Program-made: the position numbers and the translations under genes | Part shown: piece by piece, positions 1-8,021 of the stretch | Position numbering within the stretch: position 1 is the first letter of the stretch | Layout of the letters: the number at the start of each line of letters is the position of its first letter | Assembly: GCA_937868095.1 (NCBI GenBank) | Contig: CALMLO010000027.1 | Span: forward strand, 56,879 to 120,878 | Source of the DNA: an uncultured Phycisphaerales bacterium | GTDB taxonomy: Bacteria; Planctomycetota; Phycisphaerae; Sedimentisphaerales; Anaerohalosphaeraceae | Length of the DNA: 64,000 bases | Reading direction: 5' to 3' | The notes under the pieces: model-generated | Seen by the model: only the letters and a program-made list of their open reading frames with translations | The model's database searches: none | What the model was told of the DNA's origin: nothing

Positions 1-1
1 T

Positions 2-286
2 TTTATCCTCGATAATGCAACAACCGCCATGACCGGCGGCCAGCCCCATCCGGCAACCGGACAAACCATCCGAAACGAATCGACCAAACGGCTGGATTTG
101 AAAGCCCTTTGTCAGGCGTGCGGAGCGGATTTTGTGGATGTGATTGATCCGCACGGCAACCTGAAAGCCCTGGAGGAACTTGCTGTGCAGCGGCTGAATG
201 CGGATGCGCTTAGTGTGATTATTGTCCAGCATCCCTGTGCCCTTTTGAAACGAGAGAACAATGAAAAGAAAGCAGGATGTGTATAA
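2..286 (+). CDS. iorA: Indolepyruvate:ferredoxin oxidoreductase alpha subunit, C-terminal part (cut by window edge)
   Basis: Open from the window edge; the visible 94 residues begin FILDNATTAMTGGQPHP, the end of the thiamine-diphosphate binding domain of IorA, which oxidatively decarboxylates aryl pyruvates to aryl-acetyl-CoA with ferredoxin. The protein stops soon after the VIIVQHPCALL segment; the two-cluster 4Fe-4S ferredoxin domain that normally follows in IorA is absent, with only a short Lys/Asn/Glu-rich tail before the stop. The end overlaps the start of iorB by 26 bases, so the two are probably translationally coupled. The family call is confident; the lack of the ferredoxin domain is seen directly. 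Confidence 0.88.
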   Translation, partial: FILDNATTAMTGGQPHPATGQTIRNESTKRLDLKALCQACGADFVDVIDPHGNLKALEELAVQRLNADALSVIIVQHPCALLKRENNEKKAGCV

Positions 287-749
287 TATCACTTTCGGCG
301 GGGTGGGCGGCCAGGGGATCATCAAGGCCTCCGAACTGCTCGGCTGGGCCGCTCTTTATGACGGCTATCATGTCAAAAAGTCCGAAGTCCACGGGATGAG
401 CCAGCGGGGCGGCTCGGTGGAGTCGCATGTACGGTTCGGCAGCGTGATTTACTCGCCGATGATTGGCTTGGCGCAGGCCGATTTTCTGCTCTGCTTTCAT
501 CCGGATGAGCATCCGCGGCTGAAGGTTTTTCTCAAAAAAGGCGGATTCGATTTGATGCCTTATCTGGCAAAGATTCAGGAATCTGTGGAAAATACCCGTG
601 CTGTGAATACAGGAATGGTTGGGTTTTTATCGAAGTATCTTCCCATCCGCCCGGACAGTTGGGAGCGAGCCCTTCAGACGGTGTTCAAGCCCGCTGTACT
701 TGAATCAAATCGGAAGGTTTTTGCCCAGGCACGGGCTTTGAGCGAGTAG
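261..749 (+). CDS. iorB: Indolepyruvate:ferredoxin oxidoreductase beta subunit
   Basis: 162 residues of the pyruvate/ketoisovalerate oxidoreductase gamma-domain family. The hallmark GGVGGQGI lies at about residues 12-19 and the SEVHGMSQRGGSVESHVRFG block near residues 44-63. IorB partners IorA in oxidising phenylpyruvate, hydroxyphenylpyruvate or indolepyruvate during amino acid catabolism (family knowledge). It is somewhat shorter than the usual ~190 residues, mainly at the C-terminus. The start ATG lies inside the end of iorA. The next gene, an aryl-CoA ligase, fits the same pathway. Confidence 0.9.
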   Translation: MKRKQDVYNITFGGVGGQGIIKASELLGWAALYDGYHVKKSEVHGMSQRGGSVESHVRFGSVIYSPMIGLAQADFLLCFHPDEHPRLKVFLKKGGFDLMPYLAKIQESVENTRAVNTGMVGFLSKYLPIRPDSWERALQTVFKPAVLESNRKVFAQARALSE

Positions 750-816
750 AGCCGAGCATTTCGTTGGCAGAGCAGATGCTGGAGGAATGGAGGGAACCCG
801 AAACAGGAGATTATTT

Positions 817-2118
817 ATGATTTGGAATGAAGAAATCGAAACGATGCCGCTGGAGAATCTGAAGAATCTTCAGTCGGAACGGCTGGTTAACCTTGTTCAC
901 TATGTATATGAGCACAGTCCCTTCTATCGGCAGAAACTGGACGAGACCGGCGTGAGCCCGTCGGATATCCGGGGCATCGAGGATATTACCAAACTGCCGT
1001 TTACGACCAAACTGGACCTGCGCGACCATTACCCCTTCGGCCTGTTTTCCCTTCCTCGCCGGGAGGCGGTGGAAATTCACGTTTCCAGCGGCACAACAGG
1101 CAACCCCACCGTGGTGGGCTATACCCGGGACGATCTGAAACTGTGGTCGGAGGTGATGGCGCGTTCCCTCTGCTGTGCCGGGGCCAAGCCCGGCGATTTG
1201 CTTCAGAATGCGTTTGGATATGGACTGTTCACCGGCGGACTGGGTTTTCATTACGGCGCTCTGGCGATGGGACTGACTGTTATACCGTGCTCGGCCGGGC
1301 AAACCAAGCGGCAGCTGAAGATTATGCAGGACTTCAAACCCGACATTCTTTCCTGTACGCCCAGTTATTGCCTTTATATGGCTGACGAGGCCAAAGAGAT
1401 GGGGCTGGATACGCGGCAGGGAAGCTGGCGAATCGGCATTTTTGGGGCCGAACCCTGGAGCACCTCGATGCAGAAGGAAATTGAAGAGATTTGGAATATG
1501 ACCGCGACGGATATCTACGGGATGTCCGAAATCATCGGCCCAGGTGTTGCGCAGGAGTGCACCTATAAGCAGGGACTTCATTTGTTCTCCGATGTGTTTT
1601 ATCCGGAGGTTATTGACCCGGATTCCGACAAGCCCGTCCCCGAAGGACAGGATGGAGAACTGGTGATTACCACGCTTACCAAGCAGGCCATTCCGCTGCT
1701 GCGCTATCGGACGCGAGATGTTGTGAACATGACTACCCAGCCCTGTCCATGCGGACGCACGTCTCCCCGAACGAGCAAAATCAAAGGCCGCACCGATGAT
1801 ATGATTGTGGTACGGGGAGTCAATGTATTTCCGTCGCAGATTGAAGGGGTGCTGCTGGGCATCGAAGGAACCCATCCGCATTATCAGTTAGTGATTGACC
1901 GGCAGGCCCATAAACTGGATGAGGTGGAGATTCTGGTCGAGGTCGATGAGAAGATTTTCAGCGATGAAATGAAGCAGATGCGGATGCTGGAGCAGAAGAT
2001 TAAAAAGGAGATCGAGGGAGTCCTGTCCATCGGCGTCACCGTCAAACTCGTTGAGCCGAAGACCATTCAGCGAAGCGAAGGCAAGGCCAGTCGGGTGGTG
2101 GACAAGCGGGTTCTCTAA
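817..2118 (+). CDS. paaK: Phenylacetate-CoA ligase family protein, copy 1
   Basis: 433 residues, a usual length for PaaK. Motifs seen: HVSSGTTGNPTVVGYT (AMP-binding P-loop, ~residues 87-102), IYGMSEIIGPGVAQEC, and GRTDDMIVVRGVNVFPSQIE in the C-terminal lid domain. The enzyme joins an aryl acid to CoA with ATP; beside iorAB it could run in reverse, turning aryl-acetyl-CoA into the acid with ATP gain (inference). The ATG at 817 is chosen over one at 787 because AGGAGA (805-810) sits 6 bases upstream. A paralogue follows at 2620. Confidence 0.9.
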   Translation: MIWNEEIETMPLENLKNLQSERLVNLVHYVYEHSPFYRQKLDETGVSPSDIRGIEDITKLPFTTKLDLRDHYPFGLFSLPRREAVEIHVSSGTTGNPTVVGYTRDDLKLWSEVMARSLCCAGAKPGDLLQNAFGYGLFTGGLGFHYGALAMGLTVIPCSAGQTKRQLKIMQDFKPDILSCTPSYCLYMADEAKEMGLDTRQGSWRIGIFGAEPWSTSMQKEIEEIWNMTATDIYGMSEIIGPGVAQECTYKQGLHLFSDVFYPEVIDPDSDKPVPEGQDGELVITTLTKQAIPLLRYRTRDVVNMTTQPCPCGRTSPRTSKIKGRTDDMIVVRGVNVFPSQIEGVLLGIEGTHPHYQLVIDRQAHKLDEVEILVEVDEKIFSDEMKQMRMLEQKIKKEIEGVLSIGVTVKLVEPKTIQRSEGKASRVVDKRVL

Positions 2119-2154
2119 AGCAACGGCCTACGTTTGCAGGAAAGGAAACAGACG

Positions 2155-2586
2155 ATGAAAGTCCGACAAATCAGTGTGTTTCTCGAAAACCGGAGGGGAC
2201 GGCTGTATGAGGTTTGTTCTTTGCTGGGAGAGGCGGAGATTAACATTCGAGCTCTGACGATTGCGGAAACGGAATCATTCGGGGTTTTGCGGATGGTGGT
2301 CAATAAGCCGGCAGCGGCGATTGACCTGTTTCGGAAGCACCATATTACCGCCAATCTGACCGATGTAGTGGCGGTGGAAGTGCCGGATAAGCCCGGCGGC
2401 CTGGCGGAAGTGCTCAAAGTGCTTTCGAATGAAAATATGAATGTAGAATATATGTACGGATTTGTAGAAAAGTTCTCAGAAAAAGCCCTGCTGGTGTTTC
2501 GCTTTGATGACCCGGAGCGGGCTTGCAAGGTGCTGGCATCGGCCGGCATTAACGTAGTGGGAGAAAAAGAAATTCTCAGTCTTTGA
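2155..2586 (+). CDS. Tandem ACT-domain protein, copy 1
   Basis: 143 residues made of two ACT repeats: VRQISVFLENRRGRLYEV starts the first, and VVAVEVPDKPGGLAEVLKVL starts the second near residue 70. ACT domains bind small ligands, usually amino acids, and control linked enzymes. Sandwiched between two PaaK genes, it probably senses an aromatic amino acid or aryl acid and acts on the ligase (inference). ATG 2155 is preceded by the purine-rich AGGAAAGGAAA. A close paralogue is at 3975. No DNA-binding or catalytic domain is visible. Confidence 0.82.
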   Translation: MKVRQISVFLENRRGRLYEVCSLLGEAEINIRALTIAETESFGVLRMVVNKPAAAIDLFRKHHITANLTDVVAVEVPDKPGGLAEVLKVLSNENMNVEYMYGFVEKFSEKALLVFRFDDPERACKVLASAGINVVGEKEILSL

Positions 2587-2619
2587 TTATTTCAGCGCTC
2601 TCCGAAAGGCATAGTGAGA

Positions 2620-3930
2620 ATGGAAGTTCGGTATTGGAATCAGCATCTGGAAACGCTGCCGCAAAGCGAGCTTCGGCAGCTGCAGCTGGAGCGGCTGCGC
2701 GAGGTGGTCGGTTATGCCCTCCAGACCCCGTTTTATCAGAAACGGCTGAAAAAAGCCGGCATTGTTTCATCTGAGGATATTCGTTCGCTGGAGGATTTGA
2801 AGAAGATTCCTTTCACCGTGAAAGATGATCTTCGCCAGGCATTTCCCAAAGGATTGCTGGCGGTGGAAATGGATAAGGTAGTGCGGATTCATTCCTCCAG
2901 CGGCACGACGGGCGTGCCGACGGTCATTTATTATACAGCGGATGATTTGGACCGATGGACCGATTTGCTGGCCCGCAGCATCGTGGCCACCGGCGTCGGG
3001 CCGGGCGACGTCTTTCAGAATATGATGAGTTATGGTCTGTTCACCGGCGGGCTGGGGCTTCACTACGGCGCCGAACGGGTGGGGTTGACCGTGATTCCCG
3101 TCGGCGGCGGCAACACGCAGCGGCAGATTCAGATTATGAGAGATTTCCGAACGACAGTGCTGCATATCACCCCCAGCTATCTGCTTCACATTCATCAGCG
3201 GCTGCCGGAGTTTCATCTGACGCCGGCGGACCTGAACCTGAAAAAGGCGTGGATGGGCTCGGAGCCGCATTCAGAAAATACCCGCCTGAAACTGCAGAAT
3301 CTGTTCGGTATTGATATTTATAATTCGTACGGCCTCAGCGAAATGAACGGGCCGGGGGTGGCGTTCGAGTGTGTCTATAAAAACGACATGCATGTCTGGG
3401 AGGATGGATACCTTATTGAAATCATCAATCCGCAGACGGGCGAGCCGGCAGAAGAGGGACAGGAAGGAGAAGTGGTTTTTACCAATTTGATTCGCCATGC
3501 GATGCCGCTGCTTCGCTATCGGACGCGGGATTTGGCGTTTCTGCATCCGGAACCCTGCCCGTGCGGGCGAACCAGCCGGCGGATGTCTCGCATCACCGGC
3601 CGGACGGATGATATGCTCATCATCAACGGCGTCAATGTCTTCCCCTCGCAGATTGAAGAGGTGCTGATGAGCATCCCCGAGGTCGGAACCAACTACCAGA
3701 TTCATCTGAGCCGCCATGAAGGACTGGACCGGCTGACGGTGAAGGTGGAACTGTACTCCAAGCTGTTTACAGGCGATCTGTCCCATTTGGAATCCCTGAA
3801 AACCAGGATTAATGATAAACTGCGGGCTTCCATTACCATCAATTCTCGGATTGAACTGCACGAGCCCGGCTCGCTGCCTGCTTTTGAAGGCAAGGCCAAA
3901 CGGGTTGTGGACGAGCGGGAGAAGTTGTAG
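2620..3930 (+). CDS. paaK: Phenylacetate-CoA ligase family protein, copy 2
   Basis: 436 residues, co-linear with the copy at 817. It has IHSSSGTTGVPTVIYYT, YGLSEMNGPGVAFECV and GRTDDMLIINGVNVFPSQIEEV. The two copies differ throughout, so this is an old duplication rather than a recent one, and they may prefer different aryl acids (inference). The start could be ATG 2620 or GTG 2614: the AAAGG at 2605-2609 suits the GTG better by spacing, while the ATG gives the start most like the other copy. Same operon and orientation as iorAB. Confidence 0.9.
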   Translation: MEVRYWNQHLETLPQSELRQLQLERLREVVGYALQTPFYQKRLKKAGIVSSEDIRSLEDLKKIPFTVKDDLRQAFPKGLLAVEMDKVVRIHSSSGTTGVPTVIYYTADDLDRWTDLLARSIVATGVGPGDVFQNMMSYGLFTGGLGLHYGAERVGLTVIPVGGGNTQRQIQIMRDFRTTVLHITPSYLLHIHQRLPEFHLTPADLNLKKAWMGSEPHSENTRLKLQNLFGIDIYNSYGLSEMNGPGVAFECVYKNDMHVWEDGYLIEIINPQTGEPAEEGQEGEVVFTNLIRHAMPLLRYRTRDLAFLHPEPCPCGRTSRRMSRITGRTDDMLIINGVNVFPSQIEEVLMSIPEVGTNYQIHLSRHEGLDRLTVKVELYSKLFTGDLSHLESLKTRINDKLRASITINSRIELHEPGSLPAFEGKAKRVVDEREKL

Positions 3931-3974
3931 ATTTCAGCCGTTCTGAAAAGAATCGCAAAGCAAGGAGCAAAGAT

Positions 3975-4409
3975 ATGGCTATACAGATTACCGTCTTTCT
4001 GGAAAATCGTCCTGGGCGGATTCAGACGATTGCCAACATTCTCAAAGAAAAAAATCTGAACATTCTTGCTTTTTCCATTCAGGACCGCGGTGAATTTGGT
4101 CTGATGAAAATCATTGTTGATAAACCCGAGCAGGCCCGCCTGGCTCTGTCAGAACGCGGAATGGCCTGTGCCGCCAAGCCGGTCTTTGCGATTACGGCGG
4201 CGGACCGGCCGGGCAATTTGGAGACCCTCACGACAGCGCTGGCGAAAAAAAATATCAATATCAAAGATGCTTACGGGTTTGTCTCGCCGGCTGACAAGCA
4301 GGGGATTTGCTATCTGGAGGTAGAAAATCCCCAGGGAGCGGATTTGGGACGGCTGCTTGCCGAGTATGGTTTTACGCTGATTGCTGACAAAGACCTTTAC
4401 GATTTGTAA
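3975..4409 (+). CDS. Tandem ACT-domain protein, copy 2
   Basis: 144 residues, two ACT units: IQITVFLENRPGRIQTIANIL at the N-terminus and VFAITAADRPGNLETLTTAL near residue 70. Same architecture as the protein at 2155 and again directly downstream of a PaaK copy, so the operon is a duplicated ligase-ACT module. It starts at ATG 3975 after AAGGAG (3961-3966). It ends 5 bases before hisA. Ligand unknown; an aromatic amino acid is the likeliest guess from context. Confidence 0.82.
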   Translation: MAIQITVFLENRPGRIQTIANILKEKNLNILAFSIQDRGEFGLMKIIVDKPEQARLALSERGMACAAKPVFAITAADRPGNLETLTTALAKKNINIKDAYGFVSPADKQGICYLEVENPQGADLGRLLAEYGFTLIADKDLYDL

Positions 4410-4414
4410 AAACG

Positions 4415-5128
4415 ATGGATATCTTTCCGGCTGTTGACCTTCGGGCAGGTAAGTGCGTTCGGCTGATTCAGGGCCGATACGAAGACCAGATTCTCTATCG
4501 CGAGGATCCGGTTGCACAGGCGGAGGAGTTTTATGCACAGGGGGCACGCTGGCTCCACATCGTCGATTTGGATGGGGCCAAAGAGGGCAAGCCGGTTAAC
4601 TTGAAGGTGGTGGAACAAATGCTCCGCCGCGTCCCGATGAAGATGGAACTGGGCGGCGGAATCCGGGACGAGGAGACCATTGAGCAGCTGCTCCAGTTGG
4701 GGCTGGAGCGGGTGATTCTCGGCACCAGGGCTGTTGGAAATTACGAATGGTTTTCTCAGATGTGCCGGCGGTTTCCATATCGTTTGGTGCTCAGTCTGGA
4801 TGCTCGCGGCTCCCGTTTGGCGGCGGAGGGCTGGCTTACTCAGACCGATGGAGAGGTGCTCGAGTTTGCCCGGCTGGCGTCAAAACTGCCGATTGCTGCT
4901 ATCATTTATACAGATATTGAGAGAGATGGGATGCTTTCCGGACCTAATTTGAAGAGAACCGAAGAACTTGTGAAAGCGGCGGCTGTTCCGATTGTGGCCG
5001 CCGGCGGGGTGACTACGGTCGAGGATGTCAAAAAATTAAAAAACACAGGTGTTGCCGGCGTTATTATCGGACGTGCCTTGTATGAAGGAACGATTTCTCT
5101 TTCGGAAGCCCTGAAGGCCGCTCAATAG
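4415..5128 (+). CDS. hisA: Phosphoribosylformimino-5-aminoimidazole carboxamide ribotide isomerase
   Basis: 237 residues, full-length TIM-barrel isomerase of histidine synthesis. Seen: catalytic Asp8 in FPAVDL, the second catalytic Asp in LSLDARG (~127), ELGGGIRDEETI (~77-88), YTDIERDGMLSGPN and the phosphate-binding IVAAGGVTT. It could be a dual HisA/TrpF (PriA-type) enzyme; sequence alone does not settle that. Oddly, it is the last gene of an aryl-acid operon, five bases after an ACT-domain gene, with no other his gene nearby. Confidence 0.9.
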   Translation: MDIFPAVDLRAGKCVRLIQGRYEDQILYREDPVAQAEEFYAQGARWLHIVDLDGAKEGKPVNLKVVEQMLRRVPMKMELGGGIRDEETIEQLLQLGLERVILGTRAVGNYEWFSQMCRRFPYRLVLSLDARGSRLAAEGWLTQTDGEVLEFARLASKLPIAAIIYTDIERDGMLSGPNLKRTEELVKAAAVPIVAAGGVTTVEDVKKLKNTGVAGVIIGRALYEGTISLSEALKAAQ

Positions 5129-5185
5129 ATATAGTCTATCCCTTAACAGCAAAACCGTATTAAGAGTTTATGTGTCTTGAAATAA

Positions 5186-5211
5186 AACAGGTTGCCTGTT
5201 AAAAATTTTTT
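5186..5211 (+). terminator. Possible intrinsic terminator after hisA
   Basis: A 6-bp stem AACAGG/CCTGTT with a TTG loop is followed by five A and six T. The stem is short, so termination may be weak. It sits between hisA and the rpsB promoter, a sensible place to end the aryl-acid operon. Confidence 0.4.
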
Positions 5212-5240
5212 CGGATTTTTGGGGAAAATTCTGATAGTTC

Positions 5241-5276
5241 TTGACATCTGAAGGGGATTTCCTTTACTCTTATACT
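5241..5276 (+). promoter_or_regulatory. Candidate rpsB-tsf promoter
   Basis: A perfect TTGACA at 5241-5246 is followed 18 bases later by TACTCT (5265-5270); a better -10 match, TATACT, lies at 5271-5276 but is 24 bases away. It is the only good -35 in the gap before rpsB. Which -10 is used cannot be decided by eye. Confidence 0.55.
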
Positions 5277-5278
5277 TC

Positions 5279-5298
5279 TCTGGTTTGAGTGAACCAGA
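5279..5298 (+). promoter_or_regulatory. Hairpin in the rpsB leader
   Basis: TCTGGTT and AACCAGA form a perfect 7-bp stem around a 6-base loop right at the expected 5' end of the rpsB transcript, about 60 bases before the start codon. Ribosomal protein S2 represses its own operon through leader RNA in other bacteria; this hairpin could play that part or simply protect the mRNA end (inference). Confidence 0.45.
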
Positions 5299-5357
5299 TA
5301 GAGAGAGTGTTTTTATAAATTTCAGAGAACCTTTTTTAAAATGGGAGGTTAGTTTCT

Positions 5358-6227
5358 GTGAATAAGGAACTAGCTCGCGAATTGATTAGAGCGGGCGTAC
5401 ATTTTGGACACGGGGTCAGCCGCTGGAACCCGAAGATGGAACCTTATATCTTCGGCAAACGCGGAATGATCCACATTATTAATGTCAAGGAAACCCTTAA
5501 GGGGCTGCTGATTGCGAAAAAGCTCCTTGCCACGGTGGTTTCCGAGGGGAAAGATGTCGTGTTTGTCGGTACGAAGCGTCAAGCCCAGAAAGCCGTACAG
5601 CAGGCGGCCGAGCGCTGCGGGATGCATTATGTCTCCGAACGCTGGCTGGGCGGTACCCTCACAAACTTTCGAACGATTCGTTCCCGCCTTCAGCGTCTGG
5701 AAGAACTCGAAGAGATGGAGGCCTCCGGACGGCTCGAAGAAGAAAGCAAAAAGCAAGGGGCCCGGCTGAAACGCGAATTGCGGAAGATTCGAAGCAACCT
5801 GGGCGGTATTCGGCGGATGAGTCGTCTGCCGGGGGCTGTCGTGGTTGTCGATGCCCGCAAGGAATATATTGCCCTGCGGGAAGCGCGAAAACTGGGTATT
5901 CCTACGATAGCAATTATTGATACGGATTCTGACCCGGATACGGCTGATGTGGCGATTCCGGCTAACGATGATTCGATTAAGGCCATCGAACTGATTCTGA
6001 ACGAGCTGGCCGATGCTGTGGCGGAAGGCAAGACCATGGTTCGCCCGGCCGAGTCGCAGGAGACAGGCCAGCCCGCCCGTCGTCGTTCGCGTCGCCGGGT
6101 ATTAGCCGCCGCCTCCGATGCGGCCGAATCGGCCGAATCGGCGGAAGCAGCAGAAGAAGAAACGGAACCCGCCGTATCGGAGAATCAGCCCCCTCTTTCG
6201 GAGCCGGCAGCGTCTGAGAATGCCTGA
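5358..6227 (+). CDS. rpsB: 30S ribosomal protein S2
   Basis: 289 residues. The S2 core is clear: N-terminal ELIRAGVHFGHGVSRWNPKMEPYIFGKR, WLGGTLTNFRTI near residues 97-108, and VVVDARKEYIALREARKLGIPTIAIIDTDSDP. The GTG start at 5358 is supported by GGGAGG at 5343-5348. From about residue 225 there is an Ala/Glu/Arg-rich low-complexity tail of ~60 residues beyond the usual S2 length. It pairs with tsf downstream, the conserved rpsB-tsf order. Confidence 0.97.
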   Translation: MNKELARELIRAGVHFGHGVSRWNPKMEPYIFGKRGMIHIINVKETLKGLLIAKKLLATVVSEGKDVVFVGTKRQAQKAVQQAAERCGMHYVSERWLGGTLTNFRTIRSRLQRLEELEEMEASGRLEEESKKQGARLKRELRKIRSNLGGIRRMSRLPGAVVVVDARKEYIALREARKLGIPTIAIIDTDSDPDTADVAIPANDDSIKAIELILNELADAVAEGKTMVRPAESQETGQPARRRSRRRVLAAASDAAESAESAEAAEEETEPAVSENQPPLSEPAASENA

Positions 6228-6292
6228 AAGACACGCGGGGTTGGTTGTATCGAAACAATTCAGCAATAAAAAAGCAAACGGGAGTTTGAAGA

Positions 6293-7153
6293 ATGGCAGA
6301 TATATCAGCAGCGGATGTAATGAAACTTCGCAGAGCCAGCGGCCAAGGGATGATGGACTGCAAAAAGGCCCTGGAAGAGGCCAATGGCGATTTTGAAGCG
6401 GCTATGGAACTGCTTCGCAAAAAAGGACTGGCTACCCTGCAGAAAAGGGCTGATCGCGAAACAACCCAGGGACGTCTGCTCTCTCGAAAAAGTGCCGATG
6501 GCCGCACAGTAGCGATGGTGACCCTTTGCTGCGAAACGGATTTTGTCGCCAGAAACGAAGATTTTCTGGCTGTCTCTGAAAAACTGGGGGATTGTGCTCT
6601 GCTGGCCGCCGAAGGCAGCAGCCCGCAGTCTCTGATGGAAATGCAGATTGATGGCCGGCCGTTTTCGGATATCCTGACCGAGGCGGTCAGCAAGATTGGC
6701 GAGAAGATTGAAATCGGTGATTTTGCCCGATATACCCTCACCGGCAGCGGCATAATCGGTTGTTATGTTCATTTCAATGAAAAAACCGGTGCAATGGTTG
6801 AGATTGAGACGGATTCAGACCAAACGGCCAAGGCCCTCAAGCAGCTGGCTAATGAACTGGCTATGCACATTACGGCCATCAAGCCGATTGCGGTGGACAG
6901 AGAGTCGGTCCCCTCTTCGGTTCTTGAGCAGGAACGCCGCATTGCAGCCGAGCAGGTCAAAAATAAGCCGGCCAATATGGTTGAGAAAATTGTAGAAGGG
7001 AAAATCGCCAAGTTTCTGAAAGAGAACTGCCTGGTAGACCAGCCCTTCGTGAAAGATGACAGCAAGACCGTCAGCGAGGTTCTTAATGAAGCGGCTCGCG
7101 CAGCAGGCGGACGAGCCAAGATTAAACGATTTGCTCGATTTGAAATCGGATAA
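6293..7153 (+). CDS. tsf: Translation elongation factor Ts
   Basis: 286 residues; the nucleotide exchange factor for EF-Tu. The N-terminal UBA-like segment MKLRRASGQGMMDCKKALEEANGDFEAAMELLRKKG and the conserved CCETDFVARNEDF block are clear. ATG 6293 follows GGGAG (about 10 bases upstream). It is cotranscribed with rpsB and ends at a strong terminator. Confidence 0.97.
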   Translation: MADISAADVMKLRRASGQGMMDCKKALEEANGDFEAAMELLRKKGLATLQKRADRETTQGRLLSRKSADGRTVAMVTLCCETDFVARNEDFLAVSEKLGDCALLAAEGSSPQSLMEMQIDGRPFSDILTEAVSKIGEKIEIGDFARYTLTGSGIIGCYVHFNEKTGAMVEIETDSDQTAKALKQLANELAMHITAIKPIAVDRESVPSSVLEQERRIAAEQVKNKPANMVEKIVEGKIAKFLKENCLVDQPFVKDDSKTVSEVLNEAARAAGGRAKIKRFARFEIG

Positions 7154-7166
7154 AAGCCGGTTCTGA

Positions 7167-7206
7167 AGAGGCATCGTAAACATAGGTTTCCGATGCCTTT
7201 TTTTTA
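7167..7206 (+). terminator. Strong intrinsic terminator between tsf and pyrH
   Basis: An 8-bp perfect stem AGGCATCG/CGATGCCT (7169-7176 with 7191-7198) is extended by flanking A/T pairs, and TAAAC/GTTT inside the loop can lengthen it. A run of eight T follows. It should end the rpsB-tsf transcript before pyrH. Confidence 0.85.
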
Positions 7207-7233
7207 CCCTGCCGCAAAAAGGCGGGAACAGGG

Positions 7234-7959
7234 ATGAGTATGAGCGAGATACGATACAAACGCGTTCTGCTGAAGTTGTCGGGGGAAAGTTTCTGCAAAC
7301 CGGATGGGTTCGGCATTGAGGGAGAAGCCCTCGATTCCATTGCCGAGCGGATTATCCGCATCTGCAAACTCGGCCCCCAGGTGGCGATTGTCGTCGGCGG
7401 CGGCAACTTCCTGCGAGGTCCTTCCTTTTCACGCAAAAGCCAAATCTCGCGGACGACCGCGGACTATATGGGGATGCTGGCGACTGTGATCAATGCCTGT
7501 GCTTTGCAGGAAGTTCTCGAAAAGAAAGGCCAGCCGACGCGGGTGCTCAGCGCGATTGAAGTATCCGCTATTTGCGAGCCGTTCATTCGGCGAAGGGCCC
7601 TGCGCCACCTCGAGCACGGACGGGTGACCATTCTGGCCGGCGGAACGGGCAATCCGTTCTTTTCCACCGATACCTGCGCCGCACTTCGAGCCGCAGAATT
7701 GGGTGTTGATTTGATGATTAAAGCCACCAAAGTAGACGGGGTTTATACCGATGACCCCAAAACCAATCCCAATGCCCAGCTGATGGAGCGGCTGACTTAT
7801 CATGAAGTACTCCAGAAAAATCTGAAAGTGATGGACCCGGCCGCCGTCAGTTTGTGCTGGGAGAATCATATTCCGGTTATTGTCCTGAACTTTTTCAGAA
7901 ATGGCCATATCACCAAAGCTCTTTGCGGAGAACAGGTAGGAACATTAATCAGCGACTGA
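7234..7959 (+). CDS. pyrH: UMP kinase
   Basis: 241 residues, bacterial UMP kinase of the amino acid kinase fold that makes UDP from UMP. Seen: VLLKLSGESF at the start, VAIVVGGGNFLRG (~53-65), GGTGNPFFSTDTCAALRAAEL and KATKVDGVYTDDPKTNP. ATG 7234 is chosen over 7240 because AAAGGCGG lies about 8 bases upstream. It follows a strong terminator with no obvious new promoter, so its expression may depend on read-through. frr follows, the usual order. Confidence 0.96.
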   Translation: MSMSEIRYKRVLLKLSGESFCKPDGFGIEGEALDSIAERIIRICKLGPQVAIVVGGGNFLRGPSFSRKSQISRTTADYMGMLATVINACALQEVLEKKGQPTRVLSAIEVSAICEPFIRRRALRHLEHGRVTILAGGTGNPFFSTDTCAALRAAELGVDLMIKATKVDGVYTDDPKTNPNAQLMERLTYHEVLQKNLKVMDPAAVSLCWENHIPVIVLNFFRNGHITKALCGEQVGTLISD

Positions 7960-8021
7960 GTGTCCGGCCGGACAGGGCGTGCAGAGCCGGATGAAATCCA
8001 GCAGAAAAGGGGAAATCAGCG

